In this document: positions 55,788-64,000 of the stretch, piece after piece | Layout: the number at the start of each line of letters is the position of its first letter | Position numbering within the stretch: the first letter of the stretch is position 1 | DNA from: Hymenopellis radicata | Lineage: Eukaryota > Basidiomycota > Agaricomycetes > Agaricales > Physalacriaceae | Length of the DNA: 64,000 nucleotides | NCBI GenBank assembly: GCA_015501595.1 | Contig: JADNRX010000198.1 | Location: forward strand, 1-64,000 | Direction of reading: 5' to 3' | The notes under the pieces: model-generated | Database searches by the model: none | What the model was told of the DNA's origin: nothing | What the model saw: only the letters and a program-made list of their open reading frames with translations | Made by a program: the position numbers and the translations under genes

Positions 55788-57275
55788 AGGTACAACCAAG
55801 AACTATCAGTCAGTACACCATTAATTTAGAGCTTCCCCTTCATGATGCGCTACAGTCCTCCTTCCGCTGTCACAATCATCTTTATCTTCTCCATCTGTAA
55901 CTGGCAGCATCCCATGAGGCCTACCCACTCGTCAATCTCTGTCAATATGTTGTCTGCATGAGTAGTCGAACGCGCTCTGTGCCTACAGAACCCACCGAGA
56001 AGACCATGTGGCGCATGCGGACTCCGTGTGCTGTTCTAACGAACTTGAGCGAGACATGCCGCATTTACAGAAAAGATGCGAAAGAGAGGCGAAAGGTGTG
56101 AGCCTGCAACACCAGTCGGTATTCGCGCAATGGTGGGGTCGACAGTGTGGAAGCAATGAAACGCTAGCGCCATTCAAGGAACATAAACACATTAGACGAT
56201 ATATTACTACCCTTGTGGTCATGTCATTCACCAAGTGTAGATGAGAACTACGTCGGTCCAGAAGATCAAGTTTTGTTCGTCCCTCATACGGGTAGAGAAT
56301 CGGCGGGACCAGCATTAGTAGAGCGGAAAATAAAAACTAGTAGTAGCCCCTCGTGGCGGTCCAGCAGAAGCCGGTTTGTCAGTCGGATTCACGCGCTGAA
56401 TTCTCTCAGATCCACCATTGACGGGGCGGACTCGCAGATTAGACACTCTTTCTGGTGAGAAAGAGGCCTCCAACCTCAAACTACATCAACTCCTGGTAGA
56501 CCCATCCGAAAACCCCACGCGGAGAGTGATTAAAGACTATCCATCCGATGTCAGAAATCCGACCCTATCTTCTGCGCTGTCAGTTCGTGGTGACTGGTGC
56601 ATGGCGAACTCGTGCGCCTTCCGAATATGCGATATCGAGAGCACACATGTTTTTACAAGGGACGAAAGCATCCTGCTCAACAACTTTGTGGACGCCGCTC
56701 CGGCTTGAAAAGCACTAAACGACCGTAATAAGCGCGTCGCGTAGTGATGTTATGTGATTCATTGTCGACAACCGGTCGCCTGAGTGTGACCAAATGCTCT
56801 GAAAGAGCTCCACATGGGGGCGTCAGAGCTCCGGGACTGAAGGAATCAGAACGCTTTAGCGAGGCAGATTCGGATTATCGCGAAGGACTTGCCAGACTGC
56901 AAACGATGAGAGGAAGGAAGCCAGATTTTGTAAGAGACTCAGAGAACGCACCCGATTTTTGCGTAGTCGGAAAGTATCTACGCTATACGTCCAAGAGTCA
57001 TTGTAACGGGTGGCACAAAAGCATGACATGACAGTTCTGAAAGTCGGCGCTGCCAACCTGGCTCCAGAGCATGTTCATACAAGAACGAGGATATCAGGGG
57101 ACACAGGATCGTTGCAGCTGCGACTGTCACTGTCGTTGAAGTTCGAGTCGATCTTGAACGGCACGAGGATAATCAACGAGCGTCCAAACGAGGCTAGAAC
57201 GAGTCATCGTATAGATATCGTAAAAATACATGGCCCGAGAATGGAATGAGATGCAAGAAGAATAATACAGCAAGC
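55788..57275 (-). pseudogene. unidentified relic region (right outer)
   Basis: Counterpart of 15687-16737. Pieces such as SCFCATRYNDSWTYSVDTF and LLQNLASFLSSFAVWQVLRD are readable at 56856-57056, but the frames do not connect. Confidence 0.4.
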
Positions 57276-57793
57276 TCACTTGGCTCCCGATGATGAGAAC
57301 TGTAAGGGCATGAGTCGGGAAGATAGACATGGCAGGCAAGCGGAAACGAACCTTGGTCACCGATTTGGTGCCCTCGGAAATGGCGAGCTCACCAGGTAAG
57401 ATGAGACGGACCGACGTTTGGATATCGCGTGATGAAATCGTAGATTGTTTCGAGTAAGCAGCGAGAAACATGAGTCGAAGGCCAAAGCCAAAGACTGGAG
57501 GCTTCTGTAGCAACACGTTCAAAGATAGCTGTTGAGAATGGCCATCGCCTTGTTGGAGATACCAGTGTCGAGGTGGACCTGCTTGAGGACAAAAGGCAGA
57601 ATGAGCAACAGAAAGAATAGACAACGGACCGTTGTAGATGTAAGACGAGTAAGTCTCCTTTGCGCTTCTTCTTCTCGCCGTCAGCTGCTACTGGCTTGGA
57701 TGTCTTCTTGGCTGCCTTGGATCCCTCAGTCTTGGCTGGCGGTCGAGGCAGGCGCTTTGCCAGCAGTGGAGGCGGGTTTTGGGGCCAGTGGTT
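57276..57793 (-). pseudogene. histone H2B relic (right outer)
   Basis: Clear H2B sequence with three faults: a 10-bp deletion removes the A of the start codon, an 11-bp deletion removes part of KKSRK, and 9 bp coding KHA after GELA are gone. The [18 protein letters not shown] segment and FSSSGAK end remain. It is the mirror of 15160-15686, and the two have different faults. Confidence 0.85.
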
Positions 57794-58200
57794 GTGTCCT
57801 TGCATCGCTTCGATATTTTAATCTCGCGCTGTGCGTAGAAATTGTGTCCGCTATAGAAAAGCTGCATTGACTCCAGAGACGAGTCATGAAGCAATGACGA
57901 TAGGGAGAGACCAGACAAGCGCCCAAGACGTCGCACCCGATAGCCTTTCTCCGAAATGATGGCACGCATCTGGATATGTAGGCGAATTGCGTCCTTCACT
58001 GCGTCACGTTTGTAGATTCCACTATATGCAGCTCAAATAGACATCAGTGACCTGTCGACACCGTGTTTACATTGAACGCGAAATAGCAGGATCAGCGCAA
58101 CGATGGAAAGCTCAACTTTATTTCCAGAAGTAGTCTCAACTTGTGAGGATGCACAGGGATACAGTGATATGCGATAAAGATACAGTCATGTTACTTTTGA
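57794..58200. other. intergenic between H2B relic and RPC31
   Basis: Mirror of 14747-15159. No gene is seen. Confidence 0.5.
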
Positions 58201-59026
58201 TTAGTCCCAGTCTGTAAAGGACGGTGTGAGTTATCTGTCGCGTTAAAGGGAGAGGACACTTGCCGCCGCCGCCGCCACCACCGCCATCATCTCCTCCTTC
58301 ACCGAGGTCGTCATTGTCATCTCCTTCGCCGTTGTCAAAGTAATTGCCGGCGTAGTCATTGTCGTATTCTTCGTCGACATCGTAGTCTGATCCTTGGGCT
58401 GATTCGCCGACAGAGGCTTCGTCGCCTGACTTTTCAGAGTTTTCCTCGAGATCGGATAGGTCGAGACCGCGGGTAGCGACTACCTTTTTCTTGGCCACTG
58501 CGGAAGGTAAGGAATGGAAAGGCAAAACGAGATGAATATCCAACCTTTTTTTCGTTTCGGATTAAAGTAGTCTTCAAAGATATCCTTTGGAAAGAACGGT
58601 TCGTGTAGTTGTTTGCGCTTGAGTTTGGGTCTATCAGATACAGATACATTGTATTTGTCAACATATCGCTCAATTTCTGAGTCACAGTTAGCTCGATCCG
58701 AATGCGATACAAGTTGACGCACTTATTGACTTGACAGTTTCTACAACAAAGTACTGCGACTGTCGCAGTCGTTCGGCGAATCCAGTTTGATATCGACATA
58801 TCTTGCGCTCATCATCAGTCAAGTCGGACATTACTGGTGGGCGCATAGGCTGCATATCAGTCAGGATTGGCAGATAATAATGTACGCGCCGAGGACGTAC
58901 GGGATATAGCTCAGTGGCGTCCCTCGACAGGGCCTGAATGTCGGCATGGGTTAGGCCCATGGGTGGCATGTTGCCGGCGCCAAACCCGCCGCGTCCGCGG
59001 CCAAAACCGCGCCCTCCTCGCGACAT
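58201..59026 (-). CDS. rpc31: RNA polymerase III subunit Rpc31 (RPC7) (right copy)
   Basis: Same exon structure and total length (826 bp) as the left copy, including the GC-AG last intron that yields the DWD end. Signature parts are MSRGGRGFGRG, FPKDIFEDYFNP and the acidic GEGDDNDDLGEGG tail. In the first exon I found only silent changes relative to the left copy. Both copies appear functional. Confidence 0.9.
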
Positions 59027-59153
59027 GGTGGTTTTAGTAGAGGGGCGGACTTTGAATTTCAGACTCCGCGCGTATGTAAGGGTGTTTGATCGAAAGCGCG
59101 GCTGTTGTTTCCTTTCTTTCCGACGCCCACCAACAGCAGCCACTCACAGCAAC
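59027..59153. promoter_or_regulatory. bidirectional promoter of RPC31 and YRA1 (right copy)
   Basis: Mirror of 13794-13920, 127 bp, with one substitution found between the copies. Confidence 0.75.
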
Positions 59154-60468
59154 ATGGACAAGGCTCTTGACGAAGTGGGCTCACTTTCGCCGCCTGGACT
59201 CGCGCCGCCATCTTAATGTTTCCCGCTTAGATCATCACCTCCCGTCCCCGAGGCATACGCAGAGGCAGCAGTCGCCGTACCCCTACGGCTAAGCAGCAAA
59301 TCGTCGGCCGTGCCATTGCTAGTCCCACAGCCAAGGCTGCCAAAGCTACTGCACTCGCAAAGCCAGCTGCTGCTGCCCAGCCAACTGCCGACAAGATCAT
59401 CGTCTCAAATCTTCCCCACGACGTCAATGAAGCCCAAATCAAGGTTTGTACTGCCTCTCACTCATGCCTCTTTCTTTGCTGACGTCGCCCTACAGGAGCT
59501 CTTTCACAGCACCGTCGGCCCTGTCCGAGAACTCACCCTTCACTTTGACGCCAATGGTCGCTCCAAAGGCGTTGCTGCTGTTCAGTTCCAACAAAAGGGA
59601 GACGGAAACAAGGCATACCAGCAGTACAACAACCGACTCATCGATGGCAGTTAGTATCGCCTCCTTTAACCTCTTTGCGTGTCCCTGCCCCGCGACCGCT
59701 TTATTCTACCGTTACAGGAGGATCGTGGTGTCTGGCGGTCTCTGTTGCGCGCACGACGGCCTAGGCTGCTCGAACCATGGCCTGGTCAGCCAGCCATACA
59801 GCTCGTTTTGTCTGTCGACGAATCAGGCTCGCAGCCACCGGCGTCTGTACACAAGGTCTGATCAACCTTGTGTCCTCACAGCCACGAGGCGAAGTAGTGG
59901 GTCCAGTGGGGAAATGGCGGACTACCAACGACGATGCTGTGTTGATTGTGGGAGAAAGGTGGCGACCTTTACACAGCGCAGAGACAACGACGGCCACGAT
60001 TCTCCGGTACGAACATGAGGGTGCCTATTGCCGGCGTCCCTCGCTTTTACTTGCTTCTACCTCTCGCGACGTATACAGTGGACTGACAAGTTCCCAACTT
60101 CTCCTCTTCCCTTCATCACTAGAACGGCCCATGAAGATCGAGATTGTCGTCGATCCCTCAAAACCATCCCAGACCCTCGCTGCCCGTGTTGCTCCTGCTG
60201 CTGGCGCTGCTCAAAATGGAGCCGCGAGGTTCGTTGCTCGTTCGTTGCGGAGGAACGTCTTGGCTTATACTAGTTCAAGGGGTACTGGCGCTCCCCGAGG
60301 AGGAGGAAGGCGCGGCCGTGGTGGTAGGCCTCGTAAGGCTGAACGACCACCCAAGACGGCCGCAGACCTCGATGCTGAGATGGAGGTTTGTCGTCGTCAA
60401 CCTCCATTTACCCCAAACTCATTGTTGTATAGGATTACACCGCCAGTACGGCGACTCCCGCCTCGTAA
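59154..60468 (+). CDS. yra1: Yra1/ALY/REF-type mRNA export factor (right copy)
   Basis: Exons are 59154-59174, 59231-59443, 59496-59649, 60123-60228, 60274-60385 and 60433-60468 (213 aa). It has the same motif order as the left copy: MDKALDE, KIIVSNLPHDV and RSKGVAAVQF of the RRM, RPMKIEIVVDP, the RGGGRRGRGG box and DLDAEMEDY. The long third intron is 473 nt here and 469 nt on the left. Open frames inside that intron are not exons of this gene. Confidence 0.92.
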
Positions 60469-61969
60469 ATGGTTTTCATGGTTTGCATTTTCTTGTTCTA
60501 CTTATCTTGTGTACAATTCATCGCCCATCTCGATACCTATAGTCTACGTCTGTCATATGTAACATTTAAAAGCGACTGCAGTTCCTAAGCCTTTTCATGA
60601 GGCCAACATCGTAGTATTCGCGCATTTCGAATTGCATGAGGCATGTATGTTTTCTGGGTACGGAAGTAACATCATGATGATCATCATGTTACCGCTCAGT
60701 GCTCAGTGCTCAGCCTCAGCCTCAGCCTCACTGGCACCAGTGCTTCCGCAAGTCGAACCCTGAAATCGACTCGACTCGACTCGACTCGATGCCATTAGTA
60801 GTCTCCCGCAGTCAGCCTTGTCTAAAGCCGCAAGCAAGTTCCGTTTATAGTAGTCTGATTTAGGTCGCGCCTGTCATGTAGGTGATGGACCTTCGTCCCA
60901 ATTAGGAAGAACCAAAAAGGAAATTCGCTTTGGGAACGGTGCTGCACAGCCACCAGAGCTTCGTCTGCAACTGCCATCGATGTCGTGTAGTCGTATATAT
61001 GCGAAAATGTCTTTTACCCTCGAGCGAATGTTGAATCTACTTCAATAGAAACACCAGATCTCACTTTTGGGTTGACAAACACGCAAACCGCCTCTATCAC
61101 TCCATCTGTCAGCGAATTGGCTGATGTCTTCGGTTCTTCATCATCGTCGTCGTCGCAGCTCATACAGACATCCTTCAAGTCTATCCTTAACCTCGACTAG
61201 AGTAGGAAAAGTAATATCGCGCGTAAATTGTATGAGGCTACGCTAAATAACGTGTCCATTTTGGATGGCACGTGACGACACGTGTTCCCGGCAAACACCG
61301 AATACCCATCTCCTACATCGGGGTAGCCACTAAAAACAGACTATGCCATTAGCGGAGCTTCAATGCTATGTCCTTCTCACTACGACTTTGTACCACGTAG
61401 TTTACCACAAGTAAAGCTGTTCTTGATGTTTTCTTCAACTTTAGCTTGTTTCTTGAATGGTCGCGTCCTATCACTGGCTCTCAGGCAGATTGTAAACATG
61501 TACAGGCCAGCAATGGTAGGCAACGCGAAATGACAACGGATACTTCTCGAACGCTGGAACTACAGCTCTTCTGGTCAGCGTTTGGAATGCTCACCTTGAA
61601 TTCATTTTGGAGTTGCTACCAGGTTGCTCCAGTGGTATAGACCGTGTCATACTATGAATCTTCTAACTATGCCGATCTTACCATTGCAAGGGACGCGAAG
61701 GCCTTTTCACCTATTTACTGTATATTCAACAATGATTTAATGTACTGTGTAGCTACTGTTCTGCCTTGAATACTCTATGTCCTCTGATCATCCATAACCT
61801 GCCTTGTTCTTGCGTTGCGGCGCCGCAATGCCGACCTGCCATTATATAGTGCAATGGAAAATGTTACGGGCGGAAAGAGAATAGAAAGAAAGCCTATGGA
61901 GCCAAAGGATAGGTGATACTATTAGTATTTGTGCTGATGCTTCGAAAAGTGACGCGGCCAGGTTGAGCG
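60469..61969. other. outer flank of right arm, no sure gene
   Basis: The first 190 bp are the YRA1 3' region shared with the left arm. From 60659 to about 61905 the sequence has no counterpart on the left. It contains a 16-bp palindrome at 60673-60688 and two short tandem repeats (GCTCAGT/CAGCCT units near 60695-60730 and GACTC units at 60766-60790). No gene is supported. Confidence 0.5.
60673..60790. repeat. palindrome and short tandem repeats at arm boundary
   Basis: CATGATGATCATCATG at 60673-60688 is a perfect 16-bp palindrome. It is followed by GCTCAGT and CAGCCT units and then by (GACTC)n at 60766-60790. The cluster begins 14 bp outside the last base shared with the left arm. Confidence 0.8.
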
Positions 61970-63326
61970 TCATTTGGCGAAGAAAGCCGCTACACAGCCT
62001 GGTAAGTGATCCATACAGAATCCCGTGAGGGGCCGCGCAGCAAGGCAGAAGCTCCAAGCAACTGATGATGCCTGTCGGCTTCGGAGAGATTGGAAAGTAG
62101 TAGAAATCCACGATGAGACGCTGCTGGTGTGAACCCATTGCAGAGATTTGGAGATCTGGAAAAGGATGACAGGAAATATCGTTACAATCTCGTCGCTCTC
62201 TTTCAACGTCGTGTGAATCCATTGGAGACGATCAAGCTGTGTGAAGATGTGGCAATGAAAAGAGGAGCGCGGATGGTAGAAAATGTTCTCACAATCTCGA
62301 GCATCAGTGCGCGGTCGATTTTTCTCTCGGCAACGCTCAATAATTGCTCATCCGATGTAGCAAACGCTTGAAATGAGGCCGCGACTCCATGGTGTTCGCA
62401 GTCTGCTGGAATAAATCCATAGGACTATGATACCACGAATCAGCGCTTGTTCTCAGAGTCGACTTTGAAACACGCACCGTTGCAAGTGTGTAAAATCGCC
62501 GGCGGCTTCAATGTCCTTTATCCATTGTCTTAGATCTTTTCGGGCTTCGTTGTTCTGATGATACTTCTACGGATTGTCCTCAGCGCTTCTGCAATGTCGT
62601 TGATTGAGAGACCCGTACCTCGAAGGCAGTCATCGCGGCCGCGACAGCCTTGGGAATAACAGAGAGCGGAGAGACGGGAGGAAAGCCGTCGATGACAGCC
62701 CCAACACCACAGGCGAGGATGCGGACAATGTTAGGCCATTCAGGCGGTCCTGTCTCTGGGGATGTAGCAGGAAAGCTGTCCAAACAGCGCCGTGTGGTAG
62801 TCGATGGCACCGGCGTAGAGTCTGCTTCATGGAGCCGTTCCATGAACTTATCTACCACTCTTTCATCGTGTTTGAAAGGTCGAAGCCCTAACCGGTTCAT
62901 CACGCTCCTGTGTCCTCGATATCCCTGCTTTATACTGGACGAATCAAGAACGATTTGAGCACAACGCCACCCGAAAGGGGTAGAAACCTACTCCTTCAAA
63001 ATCTCGCCGAAAGAAAGGCGACTCTCCGTTTGTTCTAAAGGGTGACCGTTTCCTTCAGAGAGGACGCGGACGAGTACATTCGTCATCTCCTGTACAATTT
63101 CTGTGCACATCGAGCACCGGGAGATCTGGAAGGGATTTATGAAGCTTTCTACATAGTATATGTAACTTATGAAAACACGTACCGTCCTGGAGTTGCATAA
63201 TCTACGCAGGGGCTTGATGAGATATTGTCGTATTTCGTTGGTGGTCCCGGACATAGTTTCGGTGAGCTGATTGGAAGCGAAGAGGAGTCCGTCATTGCTT
63301 GAGTGCCGCTTTCGGAATATCTTCAT
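61970..63326 (-). pseudogene. gene A, right copy, frame-shifted in last exon
   Basis: Exons 1-4 match the left gene A (MKIFRKRHSSNDG, GLRPFKHDERVVDKF, APPEWPNIV-like GPPEWPNIV, RQWIKDIE-type region). In the last exon two extra bases after the STIRA codons (about 62265) bring a stop about 25 codons later. Downstream the old frame is still readable (SDEIVTIFPVI to FFAK). It has small in-frame differences in exon 3. Confidence 0.65.
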
Positions 63327-63680
63327 GGGACAAGGTCGCCAATGTGGGGAACGTAGCGGAGGAACAGAGCGTGCTGGATTTGATGTTTGGCAATGCCATC
63401 TCGAAGACGTTTATAGTGTCTGCGCTGTACCATGCCTGTATCATGCTTGCTGAATTTGCACGCATCAAGAAGTACTAGCGTTCAGATGACTACAATGTGA
63501 GCAAACAGCCCTCAGGCTCCCCCGACGATAGCACTGATGGCACAGAATGCTAGCGGTAGCAGGCAGCCTGCGAACACGAGTTATCAGACAGCATAACGTC
63601 ACATTGAGAGCTAGATTGCTCACCCCGGTACTTGTAGAATCAAAGTGATGGGTAGCATAATGCTATACGTCGTTCATAGT

Positions 63681-63912
63681 CACCTCGGGTAGTGAGTAGT
63701 GTTTGCTCACCAAAAGACACGGTGAAAATGATAGATTTCTTAGAGAGTTTATTTCAAACCCATATGGAGTATCCCTCCGAGGCCGGATATACCCAGTTAG
63801 GTAGCGGCGGTCCCTTACGGAGTAACTGATTTTATCTGTAGAAAACTGCTCAAGACACGCATCATTTTCAGCGTGTCTTTTGGCGGCCAAACACTACTCA
63901 CTATCCGAGGTG
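63681..63912. mobile_element. 232-bp miniature inverted-repeat element (CACTA-like)
   Basis: The two ends are inverted repeats of 52 bp with about five mismatches, starting CACCTCGGGTAGTGAGTAG and CACCTCGGATAGTGAGTAG. AGT flanks both sides (63678-63680 and 63913-63915). The left counterpart of this block shows the empty site with a single copy (8898-8900 on the other strand). It has no coding capacity. The CAC start and 3-bp target duplication fit the CACTA/EnSpm superfamily. Confidence 0.88.
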
Positions 63913-64000
63913 AGTACCCGGGACGGGCATCCGGGAGAGCATGGATCAATTGAGTTGTGTGTGCGAGAAGCCTACATAGTAGCTGTCATTGTGAGCATGC
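63913..64000 (-). other. continuation of gene A upstream block, cut by window end
   Basis: Matches 8830-8900 in reverse orientation. The window ends inside the shared block, so the outer limit on the right, and whether a second tannase follows, cannot be seen. Confidence 0.7.

Larger units (their letters stand above)
45139..60659. repeat. right arm of large inverted duplication
   Basis: Reverse-complement partner of 12297-27255. The order is mirrored gene by gene. It carries a 749-bp extra segment at 52693-53441 and keeps the inner F-box gene intact. Confidence 0.9.

Noticed and set aside
59679..60018. Long open frames inside the large YRA1 intron
   Set aside because: The flanking exons join cleanly across it (GK|RPMKIE) and the frames show no domain; similar frames exist on both strands.
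12297..60659. Arms as two copies of one transposable element
   Set aside because: The arms hold ordinary spliced host genes in conserved order and have no transposase, integrase or reverse transcriptase.
63663..63890. 75-codon frame over the 232-bp element
   Set aside because: It runs through both inverted termini of the element, so it is not a gene.
1..64000. tRNA or rRNA genes
   Set aside because: I searched by eye for B-box (GGTTCGANNCC-like) sequences with a proper cloverleaf and for conserved rRNA segments and found none; a scan with tRNAscan-SE would be decisive.
1..64000. CRISPR arrays, operons or Shine-Dalgarno sites
   Set aside because: The sequence is eukaryotic with spliced genes; no regularly spaced repeats were seen.

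Overview
This window is nuclear DNA of a filamentous basidiomycete, most likely an Agaricomycete. The evidence is short spliceosomal introns of about 45-65 nt in nearly every gene, coiled-coil plus F-box proteins of the Agaricomycete type, small secreted proteins, a tannase/feruloyl esterase, and readable Pol III subunit Rpc31 (RPC7), mRNA-export factor Yra1/ALY, histone H2B and arginine-biosynthesis ArgJ genes. There are no bacterial features. Genes were read by joining exons by hand across GT-AG (twice GC-AG) introns, so splice sites are predictions.

The main structure is a very large inverted duplication. A left arm (about 12.3-27.25 kb) and a right arm (about 45.14-60.66 kb) are reverse-complement copies around a 17.9-kb unique spacer. 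From outside to inside each arm carries YRA1 and RPC31 (divergent, intact on both sides), an H2B relic, an unidentified relic, a small gene (called 'YRS' here), an F-box gene, a second F-box/YRS/relic/H2B unit, a 121-aa small secreted protein gene, and an integral membrane protein gene (complete on the right, truncated on the left). A further paired block, gene A (379 aa), lies outside the arms at 9.3-10.6 kb and, inverted, at 62.0-63.3 kb. A third, decayed copy of that block with the start of a tannase gene lies at 27.3-28.7 kb.

The arms have diverged by structural change. A 3.25-kb inversion in the left arm has reciprocal breakpoints inside an F-box gene and an H2B intron. A 749-bp segment flanked by 9-bp repeats is present only in the right arm, and a 232-bp terminal-inverted-repeat element sits in the right outer block with its empty site visible on the left. 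No intact H2B remains among four relics. RPC31 and YRA1 stay intact and nearly identical.

Left of the arms (1-8.5 kb) are a decayed and a nearly intact SAM-dependent methyltransferase, the C-terminal end of a broken acyl-CoA synthetase, and a full-length tannase/feruloyl esterase. The spacer (27.3-45.1 kb) holds three small or medium secreted proteins, a 306-aa protein with an internal duplication, a 335-aa protein of unknown function, an argJ gene interrupted by about 1.25 kb of foreign sequence, a possible 1-kb inverted-repeat element and a single F-box gene. The inverted duplication could be real, or two haplotypes of a dikaryon joined head to head during assembly; that must be settled first.
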